In this document: piece by piece, positions 27,101-34,936 of the stretch
Position numbering within the stretch: the stretch's first letter is position 1
How the letters are laid out: every line of letters starts with the position of its first letter
Assembly: GCA_039931615.1 (NCBI GenBank)
Contig: JBDTRR010000012.1
Coordinates: 1 to 64,000, forward strand
Length of the DNA stretch: 64,000 nt
Origin: JAHFUI01 sp039931615
Lineage (GTDB): Bacteria > Acidobacteriota > Vicinamibacteria > Vicinamibacterales > CAVVIG01
Direction of reading: 5' to 3'
Translations under genes and position numbers: made by a program
The notes under the pieces: model-generated
Told to the model about the DNA's origin: nothing
Databases searched by the model: none
The model's input: the letters and a program-made list of their open reading frames with translations, nothing else

Positions 27101-27774
27101 GTGCGCCGACCGAGATTCCGGAGCGGCAGCAGGTACTGCTGCTCGGCGGTGGTCTGGGCAACGCCGTGTTGTTCTCGATCGCCAGGGCGCTGCACGAGCG
27201 GGGCAACCGCGTGTTGTACGTCGCCGGCTACAAGAAGGGAGACGATCTGGTCAAGCGGGAGGAGATCGAGGCCGCCACGGAACAAGTCGTGTGGAGCACG
27301 GAGACCGGCGCGTCAATCGTTCCCACGCGGCCGCAGGACGCCCACTTCCGGGGGAACATCGTCCAGGCCCTGCTCGCGTACCAACGCGGCGAACTGGGAG
27401 AGTGCCTCGTGCCTCTGCCCACCGTCGATCGCATCATCGCGATCGGGTCGGATCGGATGATGGCGGCGGTCACTGCCGCGCGGCACGGCGTGCTGGCGCC
27501 CTATCTCAAGAACGATCACGTGGGCATTGTGAGCATCAACTCGCCCATGCAATGCATGATGAAGGAAGTCTGCGCGCAATGTCTGCAGCGTCACGTCGAT
27601 CCCGCGACGGGCCAGGGGGCGATCGTCTTTTCGTGCTTCAACCAGGATCAGGAGATGGATCGGGTCGATTTCCAGAACCTTGCCGCCCGCCTGCGGCAGA
27701 ACACGGTGCAGGAGAAGCTCGCGGACATGTGGCTGGATCTCCTGCTGGATGGCCAGAACCTGGCCCACGTCTGA
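24196..27774 (+). CDS. Single-chain Nfn-like / GltD-PyrK-type flavoprotein oxidoreductase
   Basis: 1192 residues from ATG 24196 (ribosome site GAGGGG). An N-terminal region of about 250 residues of unknown fold precedes Cys clusters like those of GltD-type subunits (CVLCHERDKDSCSKG, CPLGE, MCPGTGHRICNDCMKSC). Then a GltD-like FAD/NAD(P) oxidoreductase (ILVVGLGPAGYTLAHYLV; second Rossmann VVGGGLTAIDTATEL). The C-terminal about 300 residues resemble PyrK/NfnA ferredoxin-reductase modules (FSPGQFYRLQNYE, VVLMGPTGAPTEIP, VLLLGGGLGNAVLF) with an iron-sulphur Cys set (CMMKEVCAQC, FSCFNQDQE). NfnA plus NfnB normally are two subunits that couple NADH, NADPH and ferredoxin; here both are in one polypeptide. 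Whether it bifurcates electrons is not provable here. Confidence 0.75.
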   Translation: MPCPSSEVAVSMQLGIPGYTFADLHDPDRLASLSERFCEEVEAFDPRLWAEWDDYRRAPDAPRAPVTRSRLLVSMAPYVSRFVARLFQIEAESAAVRRATSAQDDLFRFKIEFVRRRAWPLARAAATVSSTPDDDEVVDRLTAGASADDRELAVARAGCSLMDQQKALGGTVVHTGVGATRVARDIGALTRWCAARLDLPAYGDWVIFRLPGQLDWGHLVNVDRSDPLVPEELSGPDRKLRRRDGFDLTDCRMTPREVLSEIHYCVLCHERDKDSCSKGLRERDGTVSTNPLGVRLQGCPLGETISEMHTVRKSGDAVGALAIVIVDNPMCPGTGHRICNDCMKSCIYQKQEPVNVPQIETGVLTDVLAMPWGVEIYGLLTRWNPLNVRRPYALPHNGRNILVVGLGPAGYTLAHYLVNEGFGVIGIDGLKIEPHPADLVGTDTEAPRPIRDWRELYRGLDERVLEGFGGVSEYGITVRWDKNFLTLIHLTLARRRGLRLYGGIRFGGTLTIADAWAYGFDHVAIATGAGRPTIIDIRNNLILGVRKASDFLMALQLTGACRRDGLANLQVRLPAIVVGGGLTAIDTATELMAYYPRQVEKTVMRYQALTDRLGEARVRARYDANELELLDESLAHGRAICEERARAERLGELPDFVALVRSWGGVTVAYRKRLVDAPAYRLNHEEVTKALEEGITFAENLSPVEAVPDERGAVRALRFVREGRADTAGTVTLPARTVLVAAGTTPNITYEREYAGTFQLDGKRKFFAPHAAAFHAGDDRVRLVADANGFFTSYECDGRLVSYYGDNHPRYAGNVVKAMASAKEGFPQIVRLFARELASLDPAGQSERDAGWRRLCQRLDLELTPRVERVVRLTASIVEVIVKAPAAARHFSPGQFYRLQNYEAVAPRVRGDGDGPGVPLLMEGLALTGAAVDKAGGRISLIALELGVSSRLVAYLREGEPVVLMGPTGAPTEIPERQQVLLLGGGLGNAVLFSIARALHERGNRVLYVAGYKKGDDLVKREEIEAATEQVVWSTETGASIVPTRPQDAHFRGNIVQALLAYQRGELGECLVPLPTVDRIIAIGSDRMMAAVTAARHGVLAPYLKNDHVGIVSINSPMQCMMKEVCAQCLQRHVDPATGQGAIVFSCFNQDQEMDRVDFQNLAARLRQNTVQEKLADMWLDLLLDGQNLAHV

Positions 27775-27893
27775 TGTCTGGCCGCTCGCGTCATGTCAGC
27801 TGGCCGGGTCGCCGCTGAGAGTCCGTCTGTGCCGGCGGAGTGCCGCGAGGCAGTCGTCACAGTGCATCGATTCTGTCAAGGATGGAGGTGTTC

Positions 27894-28283
27894 ATGTCGA
27901 GCCCAGCGCCATTTGAGCCGATCGCCCAATTGCTCGAGCGCAGCTTGAGCATTCGTCATGTTTACGGCGAACCCGTCAAGCATGGCGACACGACGGTGAT
28001 CCCCGTCGCTCAGGTTGTCTACGCGTTCGGTGCGGGTGGTGGGCAGGTTCCTCCTCGCCCTCGGAAGAATGGATCCAGTTCCGGCGATAGTCCGTCGGGC
28101 ATAGACACCCGGCCGGAAGCGCAGGGCGCGGGCGGCGGCGGAGGCGTCCGGATGACGCCGGTCGGCGCCCTCGAGATTGGGCCGCAGGGCACACGGTTCA
28201 TTCACTGCCATCCAGTGACGCCCTGGCTCACCGCTGGTGCTTTCGGACTCGTGGCCGGGTGGCTCCTCGGTCGGCGCCGGTGA
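27894..28283 (+). CDS. GerW/YtfJ-family protein
   Basis: 129 residues from ATG 27894 (ribosome site GGAGGTG). LERSLSIRHVYGEPVKHGDT, then VIPVAQVVYAFGAGGGQ is the core of the GerW (YtfJ) family, first known as spore germination proteins but common in non-spore-formers. A Ser/Gly-rich linker, GGGVRMTPVGALEIGPQGT, and a C-terminal hydrophobic segment with a basic end (WLTAGAFGLVAGWLLGRRR) suggest membrane anchoring. Follows the Nfn-like gene by 119 bases and may share its transcript. Confidence 0.8.
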   Translation: MSSPAPFEPIAQLLERSLSIRHVYGEPVKHGDTTVIPVAQVVYAFGAGGGQVPPRPRKNGSSSGDSPSGIDTRPEAQGAGGGGGVRMTPVGALEIGPQGTRFIHCHPVTPWLTAGAFGLVAGWLLGRRR

Positions 28284-28298
28284 CTGTCGGGACCGGAG

Positions 28299-28469
28299 TC
28301 AGCGGCTACTGGTGGGAACGCGGATCGCCCGGCGCACCAGCTCCTCGACAATGGTTCGTGGAATGTTTCGACATCCGCATGCCTTGGCATGGGCGAGATG
28401 CCAGGATACGCGCCGCTCCAAGCTCGGACGTTTCGGCATGACATGCCGTCGATGCCAGTTCGTGTTCAC
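28299..28469 (-). CDS. Small basic protein
   Basis: 56 residues from GTG 28469, which has a good ribosome site (AAGGTGAG, 6-base spacing). Sequence core RRVSWHLAHAKACGCRNIP, RTIVEELVRRAIRVP; very basic, with a Cys-Gly-Cys. It lies 52 bases after the stop of the Deg protease on the same strand. Unknown function; too short to be sure. Confidence 0.45.
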   Translation of the reverse strand: MNTNWHRRHVMPKRPSLERRVSWHLAHAKACGCRNIPRTIVEELVRRAIRVPTSSR

Positions 28470-28521
28470 AATGGTCTCACCTTCTTGACACGCTCTGAAG
28501 GCCCGGCACCACATCTGCGGA

Positions 28522-29940
28522 TCAGTCTCTTCGCATCTGAAGGAATAGCGTCGTGCCGTGCCGCGAAACGAGCAGGAAGACCGGCCGGCCCGGTTCCACT
28601 CGAGCCAATTCGCGCCTGGCGTCAGCCAGTGTTCTGACCCGATGGCCGTTGATCGTCTGAACGATGTCGCCGGCGACGAGCTCGGCATCATCGGCGGGAC
28701 TGTCCGTGGCCACGTTCAAGACGAGCGCACCGCCGGCGGCGGATGCCGCGGCCCAAGAGTCTTCCTCATGCGGCGTCATCTCACCCAGGGTCAAGCCGTC
28801 GTCGGTCTTGACCGGCGGCACGGCGGCCGGTTCGACGGCCGAATCGATCGGCTGCTCTTCAATCGTCACCGTCTGGATGCGGAGTTGCCCTTCTCGGAAC
28901 AGCTTCACCGCGACACGGGTGCCGGGTGAGGTGGCGGCGGTACGCGCGATCAGGTCGCGTGTGTGGGCGACCGGCACGCCATCGATCTCGACGACGACGT
29001 CGCCTGGCTTCAGGCCAGCACGTGCGGCCGTGGAATTGGGATCGACGGTCATCACAATCGCCCCGCTCGCCTTCGGCAGGCGAAGCGCGATCGCCTCGTC
29101 CTCCAGAATTGGGCCGCCATGGAACTCGACGCCGAGTTGGCCGCGCACGACTTTACCCGTTCGCAACTGAGGGAGCCACGCTCTCAGCGTGTTGATTGGG
29201 ATGGCAAATCCGATTCCGACGGGGCCGCCGCTGTCGGTGTCGAGCATCGCCGCGTTGATGCCCACGACTTCGCCGCGAACGTCGAACAACGGCCCGCCGG
29301 AGTTCCCGAGGTTGATCGAGGCGTCGGTCTGAATCAGGTCCTGCCACCGCCCATCCTCGACCGCGACAGGACGCCGCGGAAAACTGACGATGCCGACCGT
29401 CGCGCTATGCCCGAGGCCGAAGGGATTGCCGATGGCCAGGACCCAATCACCCGGCTCGACGGTGCTGGAATCGCCGAGCGTGGCCGGCTGCAGGTTGGGC
29501 GGCGGGTTTGCCAGCCTGATCAGCGCGATGTCCGTCTGCGGGTCGCGTCCCACGAGGATGGCCCGGTACCGTTGGCGCTCGTGTCCGAACAGGCTGACCT
29601 CGATGCGTTCAGCGCCCTCGACCACGTGGTTGTTCGTGAGAATCTCACCGGCGCTGCTGATGACGAACCCCGATCCGATCGCCCGGCGGACGCGTGGGGC
29701 TTCGTCCGGCCGAAGGAGGTCGGACAGGCGAAGGACCTCGTGCTCGTCTGTCCGCCGGGTGCCTGCGCCCGATCGGACGATGACCGACACCACCACCGGA
29801 TTCTGGCGCCGCGCGATGTCGCGGAATAACGTGATCCCTGATGACGCGGGCGTCTGCGGCTCGCGATGCGTTGGCGTGAAGGTTCCTGACACGCTGGCGA
29901 CGAGCGTCGCCAGCACGAATGACACTCCGGTGGCTCTCAT
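28522..29940 (-). CDS. Periplasmic Deg/HtrA-type serine protease with two PDZ domains
   Basis: 472 residues from ATG 29940; upstream in-frame codons are excluded because the sigma-54 promoter lies just above this ATG. Signal peptide (VSFVLATLVASVSG). Trypsin-like domain with catalytic His (ILTNNHVVEG), Asp (DPQTDIALIRL) and Ser (NLGNSGGPL); PDZ1 at about 260-350 (SGAIVMTVDPNSTAARAGL), PDZ2 at about 385-465 (GALVLNVATDSPADDAEL). Degrades or refolds damaged envelope proteins. Divergent from the alcohol dehydrogenase with a shared palindrome pair. Confidence 0.92.
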   Translation of the reverse strand: MRATGVSFVLATLVASVSGTFTPTHREPQTPASSGITLFRDIARRQNPVVVSVIVRSGAGTRRTDEHEVLRLSDLLRPDEAPRVRRAIGSGFVISSAGEILTNNHVVEGAERIEVSLFGHERQRYRAILVGRDPQTDIALIRLANPPPNLQPATLGDSSTVEPGDWVLAIGNPFGLGHSATVGIVSFPRRPVAVEDGRWQDLIQTDASINLGNSGGPLFDVRGEVVGINAAMLDTDSGGPVGIGFAIPINTLRAWLPQLRTGKVVRGQLGVEFHGGPILEDEAIALRLPKASGAIVMTVDPNSTAARAGLKPGDVVVEIDGVPVAHTRDLIARTAATSPGTRVAVKLFREGQLRIQTVTIEEQPIDSAVEPAAVPPVKTDDGLTLGEMTPHEEDSWAAASAAGGALVLNVATDSPADDAELVAGDIVQTINGHRVRTLADARRELARVEPGRPVFLLVSRHGTTLFLQMRRD

Positions 29941-29953
29941 GATGCTGCCCAGA

Positions 29954-29968
29954 GCAGAGATCGTGCCG
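29954..29968 (-). promoter_or_regulatory. Sigma-54 promoter for the Deg protease
   Basis: CGGCACGATCTCTGC on the minus strand: GGCACG exact and CTGC at -12 (one mismatch). Predicted start about 29942, two bases before ATG 29940, so the mRNA would be almost leaderless. Confidence 0.65.
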
Positions 29969-29999
29969 CTGCCGCGTCGCCCATTCGTCCGACCGAATC

Positions 30000-30042
30000 G
30001 CCGGGAATCCGCCGCGCTCATCCCGTCTGCCAGGAATCCGGC
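30000..30042. promoter_or_regulatory. Tandem GCCGGAA-type palindromes shared by divergent promoters
   Basis: GCCGGGAATCCGC (30000-30012) and TGCCAGGAATCCGGC (30028-30042), followed by GGCTTGCC. They sit 32 bp above the protease promoter and 52 bp above the dehydrogenase promoter, well placed for one activator to serve both. Confidence 0.5.
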
Positions 30043-30093
30043 GGCTTGCCCGCGCACCCCGCGGGTGCTGCACACCGCGAGAGCGTGGGCGCC

Positions 30094-30108
30094 CGGCATC
30101 GCGTTTGC
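30094..30108 (+). promoter_or_regulatory. Sigma-54 promoter for alcohol dehydrogenase
   Basis: CGGCATCGCGTTTGC, exact GGCA and TTGC. Predicted start about 30120, 38 bases before ATG 30158. Confidence 0.75.
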
Positions 30109-30157
30109 GAGATCGCCCCTGGGAGTCGCTCAACGCCGTCAACCGCGAGGAATCACC

Positions 30158-31213
30158 ATGACCATGATGAAAGCCGTTGTTTTCAAAGGCAAGGATTGCC
30201 TGGCGATTGAAGAGGTGCCGAGGCCCAGACCAGGCGCGGGGGAAGCGGTGATCCGCATCACCGCCACGACCATCTGCGGAACGGATGTGCACATCGTCCG
30301 GGGCGAGTACCCCGTCAAATCCGGCCTCGTCCTTGGACACGAACCGGTCGGCGTCATCGAGGAGCTTGGCCCGGGTCTGCACGGACTCTACGCGATCGGG
30401 CAACGGGTGATCGTCGGGGCGATTACCCCCTGCGGTCAGTGCTTCTATTGTTTGAACGGCAACCACTCGCAGTGCGGTGGCGGGCTTGGCGGCTGGCGCT
30501 TCGGCAACACCATCAACGGCGCCTGGGCGGAATACCTGCTCGTGCCGGACGCGCGGGCGAACCTCGCGCCGATTCCCGAGGGCCTGACCGACGAGGACGT
30601 TCTACTCTGTCCGGACATCTTTTCGACTGGCTTGTCGGGTGCAGAGAGCGGCGGCGTCAGAGTCGGTGACGCCGTGGTCGTCTTCGCGCAGGGACCGATC
30701 GGGCTGTGTGCCACACTGGGCGCGAAGTTGAACGGCGCTGCCCTGATCATCGGCGTCGATTCAAGTGCACAGCGGCTCGACGTCGCCGGCCGCTTTGGCG
30801 CCAACGTCACATTGAATACTCAGGACGGCGATCCGGTTCCAGAGATCAAACGTCTCACCGGCGGCCGCGGTGCGGATGTGGCCATCGAGGCGCTCGGACG
30901 GCAGGAGACGTTCGAGAATGCGCTGCGCTCAATCCGACCGGGCGGGACGCTCTCGAGCCTGGGGGTGTACTCGGGCAAGCTGGTCGCGCCATATGACGCC
31001 TTCTACGCCGGGCTCGGCGATCAGAAGATTGTCACGACCCTCTGTCCGGGCGGGCACGAGCGGATGCGGCGGTTGATGGCGATGGTCGAACACCGCCGCG
31101 TCGACCTCACGCCGCTGGTCACGCACCGGTTTCGCCTGGATCAGATCCACGAGGCGTTCGAGCTGTTCAGCCATCAGCAGGACGGCGTCCTCAAAGTGGC
31201 GCTCTACCCCTGA
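30158..31213 (+). CDS. Zinc-dependent medium-chain alcohol dehydrogenase
   Basis: 351 residues; ATG 30158 after GAGGAATC. GroES-like N-terminal domain with catalytic zinc ligands (TTICGTDVHIV Cys; LGHEPVGVI His-Glu), structural zinc loop CGQCFYCLNGNHSQC, and a Rossmann domain (VVFAQGPIGLCATLGAKL) for NAD(P)H. Related to threonine/isopropanol-type dehydrogenases (H-E-P-V-G; DIFSTGLSGAESGGV). Oxidises an alcohol or reduces an aldehyde/ketone in the cytoplasm, plausible for redox balance in low oxygen. Driven by a consensus sigma-54 promoter. Confidence 0.9.
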   Translation: MTMMKAVVFKGKDCLAIEEVPRPRPGAGEAVIRITATTICGTDVHIVRGEYPVKSGLVLGHEPVGVIEELGPGLHGLYAIGQRVIVGAITPCGQCFYCLNGNHSQCGGGLGGWRFGNTINGAWAEYLLVPDARANLAPIPEGLTDEDVLLCPDIFSTGLSGAESGGVRVGDAVVVFAQGPIGLCATLGAKLNGAALIIGVDSSAQRLDVAGRFGANVTLNTQDGDPVPEIKRLTGGRGADVAIEALGRQETFENALRSIRPGGTLSSLGVYSGKLVAPYDAFYAGLGDQKIVTTLCPGGHERMRRLMAMVEHRRVDLTPLVTHRFRLDQIHEAFELFSHQQDGVLKVALYP

Positions 31214-31381
31214 CCGCATCGTCCCGCCGACCTTGATGGCGATTGCCCGCCAGAGTTCAGACAAGCGAGCTCCAAGGTGCGACATTCAGAAGTGTGGCTG
31301 GGGATGGTCGAGGTCAGCGGGACGGTCGTCCGGGGCCGACGATGTCGCGGCGTTCGAGCATTGGACGCGACAAGTCCCGCC

Positions 31382-31840
31382 TGCCCGCTGTTGATCGCGA
31401 TTCCGGTGGCGATTGTCAGGTCGATCGCGCCGCCGCGCGTCGTGGGGTGATCGTTAAGGGATCCCGCCGCGCTCGAGCAGTTGACGCTGTGCCAGACGAT
31501 GATTCTCAACGACGCGCCGGCGCTGATGGCGGCGACTGTGGGCATTGCCTTCGGCCAGCACAGCGACGTGACCTCGGAAGCCGCGCGCATCGTCATCATC
31601 GATTCGTCGTTGTCCAGGGTCGACGAGGTCATCCACCTCAGCCACCGCCTCCGGCGGGTGGCCCTGCAGAGCGCGATTGGCGGCATGGCGTTCAGCGCTG
31701 TCGGGATGCTGTTCGCGGCGTTTGGTGTCCTGTCTCCAGTCGCCGTGGCGCTGGCTCAGGAGGTCATCGATCTGGTGGCGGTGCTCAACGCCCTGTGGAC
31801 GGCGAAACCACCCGCCGAGGGGGCGGACTTCGATCGTTGA
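31382..31840 (+). pseudogene. Heavy-metal P-type ATPase lacking its catalytic loop
   Basis: The sequence starts in the membrane motif CPLLIAIPVAIV, continues through RRGVIVK and DPAALEQLTLCQTMI (frame changes near 31415 and 31460), and then jumps directly to LNDAPALMAATVGIAFGQ, VTSEAARIVIIDSSLSRVDE and the last two helices (ALAQEVIDLVAVLNAL). The expected FDKTGTLT phosphorylation site and the whole nucleotide-binding domain are missing, as is the N-terminal half. The 3' end is intact. Clearly non-functional. Confidence 0.75.
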
Positions 31841-31976
31841 CCAGCACGCATCATGAACAGAGACGCGCATGGGTGTGACGCGACATCGCGGCCGCCAATT
31901 CTGACGAGGCGCTGTCACTGGGACTCGACTTGAGATCAGGGCAAAAGTCGACGACGGAGACCGAGCGGTCGCGACC

Positions 31977-32012
31977 GCGGAACATTCCGCACCGCGTGCG
32001 GGATATTCCGCG
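31977..32012. promoter_or_regulatory. Tandem GGAA/TTCC palindromes upstream of the TonB receptor
   Basis: GCGGAACATTCCGCA (31977-31991) and TGCGGGATATTCCGCG (31997-32012), about 20 bp apart. They are 206 bp upstream of the -24 box at 32218. The remaining intergenic sequence (31841-32308) shows no gene. Confidence 0.5.
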
Positions 32013-32217
32013 GCGGGCCAGGTCCCCAGAGTAGACCCGCCTCGGCATGTTTCATCTGTCTTCTGCTTTGATGACGCGGTCAACGCAAGCGCTGTGCCCA
32101 CCGCTCGTCCGCTCCGAATCATCGCAAGAGAACCCGTGTGCCTGACTGACGGCAGTGCGGGATTCGAGTGGACATGACGGCCGGCTGAGGCGTCGACCCT
32201 CCCCGAGGCCGGGGGCT

Positions 32218-32232
32218 CGGCAGCACTCTTGC
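32218..32232 (+). promoter_or_regulatory. Sigma-54 promoter for the TonB receptor
   Basis: CGGCAGCACTCTTGC, exact GGCA and TTGC. Predicted start about 32244, 65 bases before ATG 32309. Confidence 0.75.
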
Positions 32233-32308
32233 TCCTGGTCTGACCAACGGGTCAGAAATTCCCGGCCGGCCAGATTCAATCGGCTTAACGTGATCGGACA
32301 GGACCACC

Positions 32309-34648
32309 ATGCGTAAGCACCTGCAGCGAATCTTCTCGACACTTGCCTTCGTCTGCATCGCGACAGGATTATTTGCGCAGGTCCCGGCGGGACAAATTCG
32401 CGGCACCGTCACCGACGAAACCGGTGGGACGCTGCCCGGCGTCACCGCGGAAGCGCGGTTGCTGGCAGGCGGCGTCACGGTTTCGGCGGTCACGGACGGC
32501 GCCGGGGCCTACTCGCTCGACGGTCTGGCGCCCGGCCGTTACCTCCTGACGTTCACCCTGATCAATTTCGCCACGGTCAGTCATCGCGACATCGACATCG
32601 GGGCGGGGGTCACGACGGCAAGCCCCGTGCTGCATCTCGCCCTCAACGCGGAGGTGACCGTTATCGGCAAGCGCACGTTTGCAAATCTGGCCGACGTTGA
32701 GAACCCGGCCGAAAATCTCGTCGGGGTGGCGCAATCATCGAGTCAGGGGGCCATCACGGCACGGCAGTTGGACGTCCGGCCGATCATGCGCGCCGGCGAA
32801 GTGCTGGAGACCGTGCCGGGCATGATCATCACGCAGCACAGCGGCGAGGGCAAAGCCAATCAGTACTTCCTGCGCGGATTCAACCTCGATCACGGCAGTG
32901 ACCTGGCGCAGACGATCGCCGGTATCCCGGTCAACATGCCGTCGCACGCGCACAGTCAAGGGTATTCGGACATCAACTTCCTGATTCCCGAACTGGTGGC
33001 GGGCGTCCAGTTTTCAAAGGGCCCCTACTTTGCCGATCAAGGCGATTTTGCGACGGCGGGAGCGTCCAACATCAACTACGCGACCACGCTCGATCGCCCG
33101 ATCGCGCACGTCGAGAAAGGTACCTACGGCTTTGGCCGGGCGTTTTTCGGCGCGTCTCCCAAGGTCGGACCCGGCCATCTCCTCATCGCCTTTGAGAGCT
33201 CGACGAACTCCGGTCCGTGGTCGATCCCGGACTCCTACAAGAAGCTCAATGGGGTAATGAGATACAGCCAGGGGGATAATATCAACGGCGTCTCCGTCAC
33301 GTTCATGGGCTACCACGGCAAATGGAACGCCACCGAAGCCTCGCCGGAGCGTGCGGTGACGGACGGGCGCATCGATCGATTCGGCTCGATCGATAAGAGC
33401 GATGGCGGCAATACCTATCGCTACAGTCTTGGCGCGGAGTGGCAACACAGCGGCAACAAGACGCTGACCAAGATTACGGCGTACGGTCTGGCCTACAACC
33501 TGGACCTGGTCTCAAATTTCACGTTCTTCCTGGACGATCCGGTCCACGGCGACCAGCAGGAGCAGGTCGATCGCCGCTTCGTCACGGGCGTCAAGGTGGC
33601 GCACCGGCGGCTCGCGACCTGGTGGGGACGCTCGGTTCAGAACACGTTCGGGATGCAGATCCGCAATGACGACATCCCGGAAGTCGGGCTCTACCACACA
33701 GAGGGCCGCGTGCGGCTCGAGACCAGGAGCAGGGACGCGCTGCTCGTCACGAGCGCTGGGGTGTACGGTCAGAACGAAGTGGCCTGGACCCACTGGTTTC
33801 GCACTCAGCTGGGCCTTCGGTTCGACGCGACGCATGCCCGGGTCGAAGCGCTCGACCCGGCGAACAGCGGTGCCTCGAACGCCGGCATCGTCAGCCCGAA
33901 GGCTGGCGTGACTCTCGGACCGTGGAAGAGTACCGAGTTCTACGCCAATGCCGGCACCGGCTTTCACAGCAACAACGCGATTGGCACGACGCTGACGCGG
34001 GACGTTGGCGGAAATCCCGTCGATCGCGTTACTCCTCTGGTGCGAGCCGTTGGCGGCGAGTTCGGCGTACGGACCGTGGCCATTCCGCATCTGCAGACGA
34101 CCTTGTCGCTCTGGGACCTCCATCTGGGCTCCGAGTTGGTGTACAACGGCGACGTTGGCGCGACGGAGCCCGGCCCGGCCAGCAACCGGTACGGCCTCGA
34201 AGTCGCCAACTACTACAGCCCCCGCAAATGGCTCGTTTTCGACGGCGATGTCTCGTGGTCGCGGGCCCGCTTTACCGAATACACTGCCGACGGCCAGTCC
34301 GTGCCCGAAGCAGTTGGCGTCGTGGTCTCGGCGGGCGCTGGTCTGGATGACTTCAAACATGCCTACGCCGGCGTCCGGTTGCGTTATTTTGGGTCGCGCG
34401 CACTGGTCGAGGACAACTCCGTGCGGTCGCAGCCGACGTCCCTCATCAACCTGCAAGGCGGCTACGATTTCGCAAAGAAGCTGCGCGTGACCGCTGACCT
34501 GTTCAACCTGTTCGATGCCAAGGTCAGCGACATTGACTACTACTTCACGTCTCGCCTTCCAGGCGAGCCACTGGCCGGCGTCGATGACGTCCACTTCCAT
34601 CCTGCCGTGCCGCGCACCCTGCGTGTCAGCATGGTCGTCGGATTTTGA
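32309..34648 (+). CDS. TonB-dependent receptor with carboxypeptidase-regulatory domain
   Basis: 779 residues. Signal peptide (to about LFAQVPAG), regulatory-like domain (about 28-110: RGTVTDETGGTLPGVTAEA, GAYSLDGLAPGRYLLTF), plug (about 135-260: GEVLETVPGMIITQHSGEG, YFLRGFNLDHGSD) and a 22-strand-type barrel ending in RVSMVVGF. Shorter than the Oar-like receptor at 829 and closer to classical siderophore/metal-type receptors; neighbours include metal-ATPase remnants, so a metal chelate is a possible substrate, but this is inference. Expression probably depends on sigma-54. Confidence 0.9.
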   Translation: MRKHLQRIFSTLAFVCIATGLFAQVPAGQIRGTVTDETGGTLPGVTAEARLLAGGVTVSAVTDGAGAYSLDGLAPGRYLLTFTLINFATVSHRDIDIGAGVTTASPVLHLALNAEVTVIGKRTFANLADVENPAENLVGVAQSSSQGAITARQLDVRPIMRAGEVLETVPGMIITQHSGEGKANQYFLRGFNLDHGSDLAQTIAGIPVNMPSHAHSQGYSDINFLIPELVAGVQFSKGPYFADQGDFATAGASNINYATTLDRPIAHVEKGTYGFGRAFFGASPKVGPGHLLIAFESSTNSGPWSIPDSYKKLNGVMRYSQGDNINGVSVTFMGYHGKWNATEASPERAVTDGRIDRFGSIDKSDGGNTYRYSLGAEWQHSGNKTLTKITAYGLAYNLDLVSNFTFFLDDPVHGDQQEQVDRRFVTGVKVAHRRLATWWGRSVQNTFGMQIRNDDIPEVGLYHTEGRVRLETRSRDALLVTSAGVYGQNEVAWTHWFRTQLGLRFDATHARVEALDPANSGASNAGIVSPKAGVTLGPWKSTEFYANAGTGFHSNNAIGTTLTRDVGGNPVDRVTPLVRAVGGEFGVRTVAIPHLQTTLSLWDLHLGSELVYNGDVGATEPGPASNRYGLEVANYYSPRKWLVFDGDVSWSRARFTEYTADGQSVPEAVGVVVSAGAGLDDFKHAYAGVRLRYFGSRALVEDNSVRSQPTSLINLQGGYDFAKKLRVTADLFNLFDAKVSDIDYYFTSRLPGEPLAGVDDVHFHPAVPRTLRVSMVVGF

Positions 34649-34936
34649 GAACGCACGCGAGTACCGCAAATCGCGATCGGGACGCTGGCCACCAGCTCCA
34701 GCGACACGATCGACGTGCGGACGACCAGCCCCCATCTCGCAACGATTCGACGACGCCGGACCGCATGGGATGGTCGAAGGAGGCCGCGCTGCCGTCACCG
34801 TCCGTCACCGCGTGTCGGCGAGCTTCTCGATGATCTCGGGCAGTCGCGCCATCGCGACGCCTTTAGTCAGCTCTTGAGAAGGCGGCACGCCGGCGGCGGT
34901 GTTGTCGGTCGCGATTATGCGATCACTTCGACCCGT
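34649..34936. other. Intergenic stretch without a recognised gene
   Basis: 288 bases between the receptor stop and the ligase remnant, which is convergent with the receptor. No palindrome pair, promoter or terminator hairpin was recognised. Confidence 0.4.

Noticed and set aside
27894..28283. GerW-like gene as evidence for sporulation
   Set aside because: The family is common in bacteria that do not form spores and no other sporulation gene is present.
29390..30157. In-frame extension upstream of alcohol dehydrogenase
   Set aside because: It is antisense to the Deg protease and crosses the dehydrogenase promoter; the known family length fits ATG 30158.
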